Source: Lentzea cavernae (GTDB lineage: Bacteria > Actinomycetota > Actinomycetes > Mycobacteriales > Pseudonocardiaceae). From it: a stretch of 64,000 nucleotides of DNA. Positions 1 to 10,029 of the stretch are shown piece after piece. How positions within the stretch are numbered: position 1 is the stretch's first letter; the number at the start of each line of letters is the position of its first letter. Under the pieces are notes generated by a model that did not search any database, was not told the origin of the DNA, and worked only from the letters and a program-made list of their open reading frames with translations. The position numbers were made by a program, and so were the translations under genes. The stretch covers positions 496,001-560,000 of the forward strand of contig NZ_BNAR01000001.1 of NCBI RefSeq assembly GCF_014653695.1, written 5' to 3'.

Positions 1-1739
1 TGAAGCGGCTGCGCTACGACTCGCTCGCGTTCTTCTACCACCAGCGCAGCGGCACGCCGATCGAGGCGCAGTACGTCGGTGACGAGTACGCGCGCCCGGC
101 GGGTCACGTCAACGTCGCTCCCAACCAGGGCGACAACAACGTGCCGTGCCGCGCCGATCTCGCCTGCGGCTACACGCTCGACGTGCGCGGCGGCTGGTAC
201 GACGCGGGCGATCACGGCAAGTACGTGGTCAACGGCGGCATCGCGACCTGGCAGCTCCTGAACGCCTACGAGCGGGCGACCCGCGTCGGTGACGCGACCG
301 CGTACCGCGACGGTTCGCTGAACATCCCGGAGAAGGCCAACGGGGTGCCGGACCTGCTCGACGAGGCGCGCTGGGAGGTCGACTTCCTGCTCAAGATGCA
401 GGCGCCCGACGGCATGGCGCACCACAAGATCCACGACGCGAACTGGACGGCCCTGCCCACCCGTCCCGAACTGGACGACCAGCCGCGCCGGCTGTCCGCG
501 ACCAGCACGGCCGCCACGCTGAACCTGGCCGCGGTCGCCGCGCAGGCGTCCCGGCTCTGGAAGGGCGTCGACGCGGCGTACTCGGCCACCCTGCTCGCGG
601 CGGCCCGCAAGGCGTACACGGCGGCCAAGGCGAACCCGGCCAAGCTCGCCGACCCGAACGACGGCACCGGCGGTGGCGCCTACAGCGACGACACCGTGAC
701 CGACGAGTTCTACTGGGCCGCCTCGGAGCTGTACGCGACCACGGGTGACAACGCCTACCGCACCGACGTGACGGCCTCGTCGCACTACAAGGCGGCGAGC
801 CTGAACCGCGGTGGCTTCCACTGGGGTGGAACGGCTCCGCTGGGCGACATCACGCTCGCCCTGGCGCCGAACGGCCTTCCCGCGGCGGACGTCTCGGCCA
901 TCAAGACCGCGTTCGCCTCGGTCGCGGACCAGCACCTGACGGCCATGGCCGGCATGGGCTACGCCGCGCCGTACGACAACAGCACCGCCGGGTACGTCTG
1001 GGGCTCGAACTCCACCGTCCTGAACAACGCCCAGGTGCTGGCCCTCGCGCACGACTTCACCGGTGCCGCGAAGTACCGCGACGGCGTGTTCGAGGCCCTG
1101 CACTACGTCCTCGGCCGCAACCCGCTGAGCACCTCGTACGTGGCGGGCTACGGCGACCAGGCGATGGTCAACGCCCACCACCGGTTCTGGGCGCACCAGA
1201 ACGACCCGACGCTGCCGATCGCGCCGCCCGGTTCGCTCTCCGGCGGCCCGAACAGCGCCTTGCAGGACCCGGTGGCGCAGCGGCTGCTCGCCGGGTGCCC
1301 GCAGCAGAAGTGCTGGGTGGACGACATCGGCGCCTACTCGGTGAACGAGGTGGCGGTCAACTGGAACTCCGCCCTCGCCTGGGTGTCGGGCTGGGCGGCG
1401 GAGAAGGCCGGCACGCCCACGCCTTCCTCGGACTGCGACGTCAGCTTCAGCGCGGGCCGGTGGAACGACGGGCTGTCGGCGCAGGTGAAGATCACCAACA
1501 CCGGCACGGCCGCGTGGACCTCGTGGAAGCTCGGGTTCGCGTTCCCCGGCACGCAGCGGGTCACCTCCGGGTGGTCGGCGACCTGGAGCCAGACCGGGCG
1601 CGACGTGACGGCGACCAGCATGTCGTGGAACGGGGCGGTCAAGCCCGGGCAGACCGTCCACATCGGATTCAACGGGGCCGGCTCCGGGGCCGATCCCAGC
1701 ACCTTCACCATCAACGGGAAGACCTGCAGGACCGCCTGA
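1..1739 (+). CDS. GH9 endoglucanase with C-terminal CBM2 (5' end outside the window)
   Basis: Secreted beta-1,4-glucanase acting on cellulose. The reading frame is open from base 3, so the gene begins upstream of the window; 578 residues are visible. The GH9 catalytic domain shows the nucleophile-side motif GGWYDAGDHGKYVVNGG near visible residue 61, the conserved His region VNAHHRFWAH, and the general-acid region with SVNEVAVNWNSALAW. A short TPTPSS linker leads to a CBM2 (about the last 100 residues, Cys at both ends, exposed Trp). Unlike the other CBM2 proteins here it has no poly-Thr linker. The YDSLAFFYHQRSG segment at the edge resembles the end of the N-terminal Ig-like domain of GH9 enzymes, so the missing part is probably signal peptide plus Ig domain. 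A TTCG-loop terminator follows. Confidence 0.93.
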   Translation, partial: KRLRYDSLAFFYHQRSGTPIEAQYVGDEYARPAGHVNVAPNQGDNNVPCRADLACGYTLDVRGGWYDAGDHGKYVVNGGIATWQLLNAYERATRVGDATAYRDGSLNIPEKANGVPDLLDEARWEVDFLLKMQAPDGMAHHKIHDANWTALPTRPELDDQPRRLSATSTAATLNLAAVAAQASRLWKGVDAAYSATLLAAARKAYTAAKANPAKLADPNDGTGGGAYSDDTVTDEFYWAASELYATTGDNAYRTDVTASSHYKAASLNRGGFHWGGTAPLGDITLALAPNGLPAADVSAIKTAFASVADQHLTAMAGMGYAAPYDNSTAGYVWGSNSTVLNNAQVLALAHDFTGAAKYRDGVFEALHYVLGRNPLSTSYVAGYGDQAMVNAHHRFWAHQNDPTLPIAPPGSLSGGPNSALQDPVAQRLLAGCPQQKCWVDDIGAYSVNEVAVNWNSALAWVSGWAAEKAGTPTPSSDCDVSFSAGRWNDGLSAQVKITNTGTAAWTSWKLGFAFPGTQRVTSGWSATWSQTGRDVTATSMSWNGAVKPGQTVHIGFNGAGSGADPSTFTINGKTCRTA

Positions 1740-1754
1740 CCCCCGGCAGGGACG

Positions 1755-1784
1755 CGCCCGCTGTCACTTCGGTGGCGGCGGGCG
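1755..1784 (+). terminator. Rho-independent-type terminator after the GH9 gene
   Basis: A 13-bp stem (two G-U pairs) closed by a TTCG tetraloop begins 15 bases after the GH9 stop codon. There is no strong T-tract, as is usual in high-GC actinomycetes. Confidence 0.7.
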
Positions 1785-1846
1785 TTCGGCGTTTCGGGGC
1801 AACGCGTGCCCGCGAACAGCTCACCGACGGTCCCGCCATCGCTGCC

Positions 1847-1860
1847 TGTGAGCGCTAACA
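1847..1860. promoter_or_regulatory. LacI-type operator TGTGAGCGCTAACA
   Basis: Imperfect 14-bp palindrome with the central GCGC/CG step typical of LacI-family operators, 105 bp before the chvE-like start and 56 bp from the next operator. It belongs to the TGTGAGCG class also seen near 17881, 52096 and 62344. Confidence 0.6.
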
Positions 1861-1902
1861 GGCATAACCTGGCGTTATCCAGATGGAACTTGACGGACAT
1901 GT

Positions 1903-1916
1903 TGTTAGCGATAACA
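1903..1916. promoter_or_regulatory. LacI-type operator TGTTAGCGATAACA (copy 1 of 3)
   Basis: This 14-mer sits 48 bp upstream of the sugar-binding-protein start. It is identical to the site before the LacI gene (58312) and is the exact reverse complement of the site before araB (56832), which puts this transporter in the arabinose regulon by inference. Confidence 0.75.
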
Positions 1917-1964
1917 CTCGCCGCCTACAGCACTGTTGCCTGTCGGTGCCATCGAGGAGAAGCA

Positions 1965-3050
1965 ATGAGGCTTGCCCGGATCGCGGCCACCACCGCACTC
2001 GCCGTCACCCTCACCGCCTGCGGTTCGGCCCAGAAAACGGTCGACCAGCAGAGCGGGTCCAGCGAAGGCGCGATGGTGGGCGTCACCATGCCCACGCGGT
2101 CGTCCGAACGCTGGATCCACGACGGCGACAACATCAAGAAGGCCCTGGAGGGCAAGGGGTACAAGGTCGACCTCCAGTACGCGGAGAACGACATCCCCAC
2201 CCAGGCCAACCAGATCGAGAACCAGATCACCAAGGGCGCCAAGCTCCTGATCGTCGCCTCGATCGACGGCACCGCGATCACCTCGCAGCTGCAGCAGGCC
2301 GCCGACGCCAAGATCCCGGTGATCGCCTACGACCGGCTGATCCGCAAGAGCCCGAACGTCGACTACTACGCGACGTTCGACAACTTCAAGGTCGGCGTCG
2401 AGCAGGCGAACTCGCTGGTGGCCGGGTTGAAGACGAAGGGCGAGGGCCCGTTCAACATCGAGCTGTTCGCCGGGTCGCCCGACGACAACAACGCCACGTT
2501 CTTCTTCAACGGCGCGATGTCGGTGCTCCAGCCGCTGGTCGACCAGGGCAAGCTCGTCGTGAAGTCCGGTCAGAAGGACTTCAAGACGGTCGCGATCCTG
2601 CGCTGGGACCCGGCGACCGCGCAGAAGCGCATGGAGGACCTGCTCACCTCGACCTACGGCGGTGGCAAGGTCGACGGCGTGCTGTCGCCCTACGACGGCA
2701 TCTCGATCGGCATCCTGTCCGCGCTCAAGAGCAGCGGGTACGGCACCCCCGCCCAGGCCTACCCGATCGTCACCGGTCAGGACGCCGAGGTCGCCTCGGT
2801 GAAGTCGATCATCGCCGGTGAGCAGTACTCCACGATCCACAAGGACACCCGCCTGCTCGCCGAGGTCACGGTGAAGATGGCCGACGCGGTGCTCAAGGGC
2901 GACAAGCCCGAGGTCAACAACACCAAGGACTACGACAACGGCAACAAGGTCGTCCCGTCGTTCCTGCTGCAGCCCGTCCCCGTGGACAAGGCGAACTACC
3001 AGAAGGAACTGATCGACTCCGGCTACTACACCGCCGACCAGCTCAGGTAG
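1965..3050 (+). CDS. chvE: ChvE-type sugar-binding lipoprotein of an ABC importer
   Basis: Extracellular sugar-binding protein that delivers monosaccharides to the GguA/GguB-type importer encoded next. The start at ATG 1965 is chosen because GAGGAGA lies just upstream and the protein then opens with a clean lipoprotein signal ending LTAC, giving 361 residues; the frame is open further upstream but has no RBS there. The body is a periplasmic-binding type I fold with a motif like [16 protein letters not shown], typical of ChvE-like multiple-sugar receptors. Five bases separate it from the ATPase gene. ChvE relatives bind arabinose, xylose, galactose or glucose; the operator shared with araBDA argues for arabinose here, which is an inference. 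Confidence 0.88.
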   Translation: MRLARIAATTALAVTLTACGSAQKTVDQQSGSSEGAMVGVTMPTRSSERWIHDGDNIKKALEGKGYKVDLQYAENDIPTQANQIENQITKGAKLLIVASIDGTAITSQLQQAADAKIPVIAYDRLIRKSPNVDYYATFDNFKVGVEQANSLVAGLKTKGEGPFNIELFAGSPDDNNATFFFNGAMSVLQPLVDQGKLVVKSGQKDFKTVAILRWDPATAQKRMEDLLTSTYGGGKVDGVLSPYDGISIGILSALKSSGYGTPAQAYPIVTGQDAEVASVKSIIAGEQYSTIHKDTRLLAEVTVKMADAVLKGDKPEVNNTKDYDNGNKVVPSFLLQPVPVDKANYQKELIDSGYYTADQLR

Positions 3051-3055
3051 GTCCT

Positions 3056-4582
3056 GTGTCCGACGAGATCCTGGTGATGCGCGGCATCACCAAGAGGTTC
3101 GCGGGCGTCACCGCGCTGCACGAGGTCTCCCTGACCGTGCGGCGCGGTGAGATCCACGCGATCTGCGGTGAGAACGGCGCGGGCAAGTCCACGCTGATGA
3201 AGGTGCTGTCCGGGGTGCACCCGCACGGCACGTACGACGGCGAGATCCTCTTCGAGGGCGAGCCGTGCGCGTTCAACGGCGTTCGTGACAGCGAGCGCCG
3301 CGGCATCGTGATCATCCACCAGGAGCTGGCGCTGTGCGGCCAGCTCTCCGTGGCGGAGAACCTGTTCCTGGGCAACGAAAGGGCGCGGCGCGGGTTCATC
3401 GACTGGAACCGCACCAACCACGAGGCCCAGGCGCTGCTCGACCGCGTGGGACTGCGGGAGAACCCGACGACCCCGGTCAACGACCTCGGTGTCGGCAAGC
3501 AGCAGCTCGTCGAGATCGCCAAGGCGCTGTCCAAGGAGGTCAGCCTCCTCATCCTGGACGAGCCGACGGCGGCCCTGAACGACGACGACTCGCAGCACCT
3601 CCTCGACCTGCTCGACGGGCTGCGGTCCGAGGGCATCACCTGCGTGATCATCTCCCACAAGCTGGGCGAGGTCACCAGGATCGCCGACACGGTCACCGTG
3701 CTGCGCGACGGCAGGACGATCGAGACGTTGCCCGCCGAGGGGCTCAGCGAGGAGCGCATCATCGCCGGCATGGTCGGCCGCGACCTCGAGCACCGGTTCC
3801 CGCCGCGCACCCCCGACATCGGCGAGGAGGTGCTGCGCATCGAGGACTGGACGGTGCACAGCCCCGCCCAGCCGGACCGGGTGGTCGTCGACAACGCCAC
3901 GCTGTCGTTGCGGCGCGGGGAGATCGTCGGTCTCGCCGGGCTGATGGGCGCCGGCCGCACGGAGCTCGCGATGAGCGTGTTCGGCCGCTCCTACGGCGTC
4001 GGCATCTCCGGGCGCGTCGTCAAGGACGGCCGGGAGATCGACACCCGCACCGTGCGCGGCGCGATCGACCACGGCCTGGCGTACGTCAGCGAGGACCGCA
4101 AGCGCTACGGGCTCAACCTGATCGAGGGCGTGCAGCGCAACGTCTCCGCGGCGGCGCTGGGCAAGCTCTCGAACCGCGGCTGGGTGAACGAGAACGAGGA
4201 GTACACGGTCGCCGAACGGTTCCGGCGCTCGATGGGCATCAGGACGTCCACCGTGACGACGCCGACGGGCACGCTGTCCGGCGGCAACCAGCAGAAGGTC
4301 GTGCTGGCCAAGTGGATGTTCACCGACCCGGACGTGCTCATCCTCGACGAACCGACGCGCGGCATCGACGTCGGCGCGAAGTACGAGATCTACTCGATCA
4401 TCAACGACCTCGCCGCCCAGGGCCGCGCGGTGCTGGTGATCTCCTCGGAGCTGCCGGAGCTCCTCGGCCTGTGCGACCGCGTGTACGCGCTGTCCGAAGG
4501 CCGCATCACCGGCGAGGTGAGCCGTGAAGAGGCCACGCAGGAACGTCTCATGCAGTTCATGACACGAGGACAGAGCTCATGA
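3056..4582 (+). CDS. gguA: Sugar ABC importer ATPase, two ATP-binding domains (GguA/MmsA type)
   Basis: Cytoplasmic ATPase of the ribose/xylose-type importers; 508 residues contain two fused nucleotide-binding domains. The first has an intact Walker A (GENGAGKST) and Walker B ([11 protein letters not shown]). The second has the degenerate P-loop LMGAGRTE usual for the family, with signature LSGGNQQK and Walker [12 protein letters not shown]. The start is GTG 3056, five bases after the chvE stop. The stop overlaps the permease start as ATGA (4579-4582), so the two are translationally coupled. Confidence 0.92.
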   Translation: MSDEILVMRGITKRFAGVTALHEVSLTVRRGEIHAICGENGAGKSTLMKVLSGVHPHGTYDGEILFEGEPCAFNGVRDSERRGIVIIHQELALCGQLSVAENLFLGNERARRGFIDWNRTNHEAQALLDRVGLRENPTTPVNDLGVGKQQLVEIAKALSKEVSLLILDEPTAALNDDDSQHLLDLLDGLRSEGITCVIISHKLGEVTRIADTVTVLRDGRTIETLPAEGLSEERIIAGMVGRDLEHRFPPRTPDIGEEVLRIEDWTVHSPAQPDRVVVDNATLSLRRGEIVGLAGLMGAGRTELAMSVFGRSYGVGISGRVVKDGREIDTRTVRGAIDHGLAYVSEDRKRYGLNLIEGVQRNVSAAALGKLSNRGWVNENEEYTVAERFRRSMGIRTSTVTTPTGTLSGGNQQKVVLAKWMFTDPDVLILDEPTRGIDVGAKYEIYSIINDLAAQGRAVLVISSELPELLGLCDRVYALSEGRITGEVSREEATQERLMQFMTRGQSS

Positions 4583-5793
4583 CCACGAAGACCGCGCCCG
4601 CACCGGCGGCCACCCCGCCCGCCCAGTCCCGCCGGTTCTCGATCAACCTGCGGCAGTCGGGCATCTACGTCGCGTTCGCGTTGATCGTCGTGCTGTTCGC
4701 GGTGCTGACGGACGGCGCCCTGCTCCAGCCGCAGAACATCTCGAACATCATCGTGCAGAACTCCTACGTGCTGATCCTCGCGATCGGCATGATCCTGGTG
4801 ATCATCGGCGGGCACATCGACCTGTCGGTCGGCTCGACCGTGGCGCTGACCGGGGCGATCTGCGCGGTGCTGACCGTCCAATGGGGACTGCCGTGGCCGG
4901 TGGCGGTGCTGCTGACGCTGCTGTCCGGCGCGATGATCGGGGCGGCGCAGGGCTACTGGATCGCGTACTTCGGCATTCCGGCGTTCATCGTCACGCTGGC
5001 GGGCATGCTGGTGTTCCGCGCGCTGACCCTCACCACGCTGGGCAACCAGGGCATCGGACCGTTCCCCGACGAGATCCGGTCGCTCGCGAACGGGTTCACC
5101 GGCGGCTACCTCGGCAACGTCGGCCTGGGCCCGCTGGGCGGCGCCGACGTGGTGAGCCTGCTCGCCGGTCTCGCCTTCGTGGGCGGCTTCGCGTTGTCGC
5201 AGTGGCGCAAGCGCGTGGCCCGGCTCGGGTACGGCCAGACCGTCGAACCGCTGCCGGTGTTCGTGCTCAAGATGGTGGGCGTGGCCGTCGTCGTGATGGC
5301 CGTCGTCGTGCAGCTCGCCCGGTTCCGCAACCTGCCGTGGGTGCTGGTGCTCCTCGCGGCGCTCGCGCTCGGCTACTCGCTGATGGCGAACAACTCCGTG
5401 TTCGGGCGGCACATCTACTCGATCGGCGGCAACCTGCAGGCCGCCACGCTGTCCGGTGTGAAGGTCAAGGCCGTCACGTTCTGGGTGTTCGTCAACATGG
5501 GCGCGCTGGCCGCGCTCGCCGGCGTGATCTTCGCCGGGCGGCTCAACCAGGCCGGCCCGACCGCGGGCATGTCCTTCGAGCTCGACGCCATCGCGGCCGC
5601 GTTCATCGGCGGCGCGGCGGTGCAGGGCGGTGTCGGCAAGGTCGTCGGCGCCATCACCGGCGGCCTGATCATGGGCGTGATCAACAACGGCATGTCCCTG
5701 ATCGGCGCGCCCAGCGAACGCGTGATGCTCGTGAAGGGTCTCGTCCTGCTCATCGCCGTCGCCTACGACGTCTGGACCAAGCGACGCGCCTGA
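4579..5793 (+). CDS. gguB: Sugar ABC importer permease (GguB/MmsB type)
   Basis: Membrane permease of the chvE-gguA-gguB importer; 404 residues, with about ten hydrophobic segments from residue 29 to the end. It shows the BPD_transp_2 hallmark [14 protein letters not shown] near residue 74 and a conserved C-terminal region ([21 protein letters not shown]). The internal region around residues 205-245 ([13 protein letters not shown]...) is the cytoplasmic insertion typical of this GguB/XylH subfamily. It starts by ATGA overlap with gguA. The next gene, a secreted GH43, starts 22 bp downstream and probably shares the transcript. Confidence 0.92.
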   Translation: MTTKTAPAPAATPPAQSRRFSINLRQSGIYVAFALIVVLFAVLTDGALLQPQNISNIIVQNSYVLILAIGMILVIIGGHIDLSVGSTVALTGAICAVLTVQWGLPWPVAVLLTLLSGAMIGAAQGYWIAYFGIPAFIVTLAGMLVFRALTLTTLGNQGIGPFPDEIRSLANGFTGGYLGNVGLGPLGGADVVSLLAGLAFVGGFALSQWRKRVARLGYGQTVEPLPVFVLKMVGVAVVVMAVVVQLARFRNLPWVLVLLAALALGYSLMANNSVFGRHIYSIGGNLQAATLSGVKVKAVTFWVFVNMGALAALAGVIFAGRLNQAGPTAGMSFELDAIAAAFIGGAAVQGGVGKVVGAITGGLIMGVINNGMSLIGAPSERVMLVKGLVLLIAVAYDVWTKRRA

Positions 5794-5815
5794 ACAACTG
5801 AACCGGAAGGCGAAC

Positions 5816-8800
5816 ATGGCATCCCTGCGCCACTTCGGCCTCGTCGCGGTCGTCACGGCCGCGCTGCTCCCCCTTCCCCCGGCCGCCGCCGAACCGCTCG
5901 TGCGGTCGGCGGCGGCCGCCGTGGAGGTGCCGAACATCGGCGACGTCCGCGGCCACCTCACCCTTCCCGCCACCGGTGCCGGCGGCACGACCATCACCTG
6001 GAGGTCGTCCAACAGCAAGGTGATCACCGCGACCGGTGAGGTGAGCAGGCCGCCCGCGGGCGGGAGACCGGTCAAGGTCGTGCTGACGGCCAAGGTCAGT
6101 CGCGGAAACCAGAGCACCACCCGCGCACTGACCGCGACCGTCACGCCGTTGCCCGTCAAGGAACCCTTGAAGGGTTACAGCTTCTTCTACTTCACCGGCG
6201 AGAGCAGCCCGATCGGCGAGCAGATCTACGCCGCCGCCAGCAACGGCGACAACCCCATCGACTTCTCCGAGGTCAACAACGGCCAGCCGATCCTCAAGTC
6301 GAGTCTCGGCGAACTGGGCGTGCGCGACCCGTTCATCCTGCGCTCCCCCGACGGCGACAAGTTCTACCTGCTGGCAACGGACCTGAAGATCAACGGTGGA
6401 CGCGGCTGGGACGCGGCACAGCGCACCGGCAGCCGGTCGATCATGGTGTGGGAGTCGACGGACCTGCGGAACTGGTCTCGCCAGCGCAGCGTCCAGGTGT
6501 CGCCGCCGACCGCGGGCAACACCTGGGCGCCGGAGGCGTTCTGGGACGCCCGGCGCGGCACCTACGTCGTCTACTGGGCCTCGAAGCTGTACGCGGAGAA
6601 CGATCCGAGCCACGCCGGCAACAGCTACAACCGGATGATGTACGCGACCACGCGCGACTTCGTGACGTTCAGCCCTGCCAAGGTGTGGATCGACCCCGGC
6701 TACTCGGTCATCGACTCGACGGTAATCGAGCACCAAGGCACGTACTACCGGTACACCAAGGACGAACGGAACAACTCGTCGTCGTCGCCGTGCAGCAAGT
6801 ACATCACCGCGGAGAAGTCGGCGGACCTGCTCGACCTGGGCTACGACTTCGTCGCCGAGTGCATCGGCAAGGCCACCGCGACCAGTCCGGGACTCTCCGC
6901 CGGGGAGGGCCCGACGGGGTTCAAGTCCAACACCGAGGACAAGTGGTACCTGTTCATCGACGAGTACGGCGGTCGCGGGTACGTGCCGTTCGAGACGACG
7001 GACCTCGCCTCCGGGAAGTGGACCATGTCCACCGGCGCCCGCCTGCCCTCCTCTCCCCGCCACGGCACGGTCCTGCCGGTGACCCAGGCCGAGCTGAACC
7101 GCCTCACCGCTCCCCCGGCGCCCGTCCGCGCCGATGCGAACGGCCTGGTGGCGCACTGGCCGCTCAACGGTTCCGCCGCCGACGCCACGGGCCACGGCTA
7201 CGACGGCGTGCCGGCGGGCGACGTCAGCTGGTCCGAGGGCTCCCTGTCGCTGCGGGGCGGGCACGTGCAGCTGCCGAACAACATGCTGACCGGTGCTCAG
7301 GCGGCCACGATCTCCGCCGACGTGCTGGTGGACCCGGCTCAGCAGACGCCGTACTTCCTCTTCGGCTTCGGCAACACCGCGCCGAACGGCGTCGGCAACG
7401 GCTACCTGTTCGCCACCGGTGACACCTACCGCGGTGCCATCGCGACCGGCAACTGGACGACCGAGCAGGGCGTGAACTCGGGCCGGGCGCTGCCGCGCGG
7501 TGTCTGGAAGAACGTCACCCTGACTATCGGCGGTGGCGTGGAGGTGCTCTACCTGGACGGCGTCGAGGTGGCGCGCAACACCGGCGTCACGACCAGGCCG
7601 TCCGACATCGGCGGCGGGATCACCGCGGCCAACTACCTCGGCAGGTCGGTCTACGCGGCGGACAGGACGTTCCAGGGCAGGATGAAGGACGTCCGCCTGT
7701 ACGACCGGGCGCTCTCCGGCACCGAGGTGGCGGGGCTCCCGTTCAACGCGACCCTGATCCGGTCAGTCACGCACGATTCGCTCAAAGCACCCGCGGTCAT
7801 CGAGCCCGGCAGCGTGGTGCTCCCCGTGCGGCCGGGCACCGACCTGCGCAGGGTCCGGCTCGACTTCGGACTCGCCCCCGGCGCGTCCATCACGCCCAGC
7901 GGCCCCGTCGATCTGCGGAAACCCCGGCAGTTCACCGTCAGGTCGGGGCGGGAGAGTCGGGTGTGGACGGTCGAGGCCCACGAGATGCGCAGCCCGGTGC
8001 TGCCGGGCCTCAACGCCGACCCGAACGTCGTGGCGTTCGGCGACACCTACTACATCTACGCGACGACGGACGGCTTCGACGGCTGGAGCGGTACGAAGTT
8101 CTCCGCCTGGTCCTCGAAGGACCTGGTGGACTGGGAGGACGAGGGCGTGATCCTCGACCTCGGACCCGGCGTGAGCTGGGCGGACCGCAACGCCTGGGCG
8201 CCGGCGATCGCCGAACGGGACGGGAAGTACTACTTCTACTTCTGCGCCGAGGGCAAGATCGGTGTCGCGGTGAGCGACTCGCCGACCGGCCCGTTCGCCG
8301 ACTCCGGTCAGCCGCTGGTGGCGCGCAACCCCGGCGGTGGCCAGGCCATCGACCCGGCCGTCTTCGTCGACCGCTCCGGACAGCCCTACCTGTACTGGGG
8401 CAACGGTGAAGCCTATGTCGTACCGCTCAACAACGACATGATCAGCTATGACCCGGCCGAGATCACCCGGCTCACCGGGCTGGCGGACTTCCGGGAGGGG
8501 CTGTTCATGGTGGAACGCGCGGGCACCTACTACCTGAGCTGGTCGGTCGACGACACCCGCAGCGAGGACTACCGCGTGGCCCACGCGACCGCGCCGAGCC
8601 CCACCGGCCCGTTCACGAACCGGGGCCTGATCCTGGCCAAGGACCTGAAGCTCGGCGTGAAGGGCACCGGGCACAGCTCGATGCTCCAGGTGCCGGGCAC
8701 CGACGACTGGTACCTCGTCTACCACCGCTTCGCCATCCCGGGTGGCGACGGCACGCACCGGGAGACCACGATAGACAGGATGAGGTTCGCCCGGGACGGC

Positions 8801-8884
8801 TCGATCGTCCCGGTCAGACCGACCCTGGAAAGCGTCGCACCACAACGGATCCGGCCGCAGCATTGCCGCGCCCTGGTCAACTGA
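5816..8884 (+). CDS. Secreted bimodular GH43 protein (Ig-GH43-LamG-GH43)
   Basis: Secreted hydrolase of arabinoxylan or arabinan type, 1022 residues. Order: Sec signal peptide (1-26, ending AAAEP), an Ig-like domain seen before catalytic modules (about 33-108), first GH43 five-blade propeller (about 118-420, catalytic-base region LGVRDPFIL), LamG/concanavalin-like domain (about 440-645), a small beta domain (about 650-722), and second GH43 (about 725-1015). The second GH43 has base Asp in LNADPNVVAFGD, the pKa-modulating Asp in IDPAVFVDRSG and acid Glu in FREGLFMV. ATG 5816 follows CCGGAAGGCGAAC. It lies 22 bp after gguB and 14 bp before the epimerase, so it is likely in the same operon. Whether both heads share one substrate cannot be read from sequence. 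Confidence 0.87.
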   Translation: MASLRHFGLVAVVTAALLPLPPAAAEPLVRSAAAAVEVPNIGDVRGHLTLPATGAGGTTITWRSSNSKVITATGEVSRPPAGGRPVKVVLTAKVSRGNQSTTRALTATVTPLPVKEPLKGYSFFYFTGESSPIGEQIYAAASNGDNPIDFSEVNNGQPILKSSLGELGVRDPFILRSPDGDKFYLLATDLKINGGRGWDAAQRTGSRSIMVWESTDLRNWSRQRSVQVSPPTAGNTWAPEAFWDARRGTYVVYWASKLYAENDPSHAGNSYNRMMYATTRDFVTFSPAKVWIDPGYSVIDSTVIEHQGTYYRYTKDERNNSSSSPCSKYITAEKSADLLDLGYDFVAECIGKATATSPGLSAGEGPTGFKSNTEDKWYLFIDEYGGRGYVPFETTDLASGKWTMSTGARLPSSPRHGTVLPVTQAELNRLTAPPAPVRADANGLVAHWPLNGSAADATGHGYDGVPAGDVSWSEGSLSLRGGHVQLPNNMLTGAQAATISADVLVDPAQQTPYFLFGFGNTAPNGVGNGYLFATGDTYRGAIATGNWTTEQGVNSGRALPRGVWKNVTLTIGGGVEVLYLDGVEVARNTGVTTRPSDIGGGITAANYLGRSVYAADRTFQGRMKDVRLYDRALSGTEVAGLPFNATLIRSVTHDSLKAPAVIEPGSVVLPVRPGTDLRRVRLDFGLAPGASITPSGPVDLRKPRQFTVRSGRESRVWTVEAHEMRSPVLPGLNADPNVVAFGDTYYIYATTDGFDGWSGTKFSAWSSKDLVDWEDEGVILDLGPGVSWADRNAWAPAIAERDGKYYFYFCAEGKIGVAVSDSPTGPFADSGQPLVARNPGGGQAIDPAVFVDRSGQPYLYWGNGEAYVVPLNNDMISYDPAEITRLTGLADFREGLFMVERAGTYYLSWSVDDTRSEDYRVAHATAPSPTGPFTNRGLILAKDLKLGVKGTGHSSMLQVPGTDDWYLVYHRFAIPGGDGTHRETTIDRMRFARDGSIVPVRPTLESVAPQRIRPQHCRALVN

Positions 8885-8898
8885 TCACGAGGAGTTCG

Positions 8899-9984
8899 AT
8901 GTCGCAGCGGGAACCCGTGCTCCACCGGGAACTGTTCGGCCACATCGGGGACACCGACGTCCACCGGTACGTCCTGGCGTGGCCCGGCGGGCTCACCGTG
9001 CGGGTGCTGGACTACGGCGGCATCGTCCAGTCCCTGGAGGCGCCGGACCGCGACGGCGCCCCCGCCAACGTGGTGCTCGGGTTCGGGTCCCTCGACGACT
9101 ACGTGAAGAACAGCGAGCCCGGCGCGAACAGGGTGTTCTTCGGCGCCGTGATCGGCCGGTACGCCAACCGGATCGCCCGCGGCTCGTTCACCCTGGACGA
9201 CGTCGGCTACCGGCTCCCGCTCAACGACGGCCCGAACACCCTGCACGGCGGGCCGGCGGGCTTCGACACGCGGGTGTGGTCCGCGACCGAACTGCGCGAG
9301 CCCGGCAGCGTGGGCGTGCGGCTCGACGTGGTGAGCCCGGACGGGGACGGCGGCTTCCCCGGTGCGGTGGCCGCGCAGGTGACGTACCGGCTCGACCGGC
9401 ACAACCGCCTGACGATCACCTACAGCGCGACCGCGGACGCGCCGACCGTCCTCAACATGACCAACCACACCTACTGGAACCTGGCCGGGGAGGGCAGCGG
9501 CGACGTGCACGGCCAGTCGCTGATGCTCAACGCGGGCCGGTTCTGCGCCGTCGACGACACGCTGATCCCGGTCGGGGACCCCGTGCCGGTGGACGCGAGC
9601 CCGTTCGACTTCCGGCTGCCGACCGCGATCGGCGCCCGCATCGGCGCGTCCCACCCGCAGCTGCGCGTCGCGGGCGGGTACGACCACAACTGGGTGCTGG
9701 ACTCCTCCGGCGCGTCGTTCGCCGCGCAGGCCTGCGACCCGGTGTCCGGGCGCCTGCTGACCATGTGGACCACCGAGCCCGGCCTGCAGTTCTACTCGGG
9801 CAACTTCCTCACCGACGACCTGGTCGGCACGGGCGGCAGGCCGTACGGCCCCGGCGCCGGCTTCGCGTTGGAGGCGCAGCACTTCCCGGACTCGCCGAAC
9901 CGCCAGGACTTCCCCAGCACCGTGCTGCGGCCCGGCGACGTCTACCACCAGGAGACGGTCTTCCAACTGTCCACTGCGGACTGA
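8899..9984 (+). CDS. galM: Aldose 1-epimerase (galactose mutarotase)
   Basis: Interconverts alpha and beta anomers of free aldoses so that imported sugar can enter catabolism. The start ATG 8899 is preceded by ACGAGGAG; the frame opens earlier (8863) but would overlap the GH43 gene. The 361 residues show the family motifs GRYANRIARGSF, LNDGPNTLHGG (His), NMTNHTYWNL (catalytic His) and the Glu of FALEAQHFPDSPN. No signal peptide is present, so it is cytoplasmic. As last gene of the chvE-gguAB-GH43 unit it fits pentose or galactose uptake. Confidence 0.92.
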   Translation: MSQREPVLHRELFGHIGDTDVHRYVLAWPGGLTVRVLDYGGIVQSLEAPDRDGAPANVVLGFGSLDDYVKNSEPGANRVFFGAVIGRYANRIARGSFTLDDVGYRLPLNDGPNTLHGGPAGFDTRVWSATELREPGSVGVRLDVVSPDGDGGFPGAVAAQVTYRLDRHNRLTITYSATADAPTVLNMTNHTYWNLAGEGSGDVHGQSLMLNAGRFCAVDDTLIPVGDPVPVDASPFDFRLPTAIGARIGASHPQLRVAGGYDHNWVLDSSGASFAAQACDPVSGRLLTMWTTEPGLQFYSGNFLTDDLVGTGGRPYGPGAGFALEAQHFPDSPNRQDFPSTVLRPGDVYHQETVFQLSTAD

Positions 9985-10001
9985 AGACCGGCGGTCGCAC
10001 C

Positions 10002-10029
10002 GCGAGCTGCCGTCAGGACGGGAGCTCGC
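10002..10029. terminator. Hairpin between galM and the convergent Nudix gene
   Basis: GCGAGCT and AGCTCGC arms enclose an inner CCGTC/GACGG stem with an AG loop. The hairpin overlaps the end of the minus-strand Nudix gene and would stop transcription from galM. Confidence 0.55.

Noticed and set aside
266..667. 133-codon minus-strand ORF inside the GH9 gene
   Set aside because: Antisense shadow of a gene with clear catalytic motifs; typical of high-GC third-position bias.
1806..1964. 53-residue N-terminal extension of the ChvE-like protein
   Set aside because: It covers the operators and lacks an RBS; the lipoprotein signal begins at 1965.
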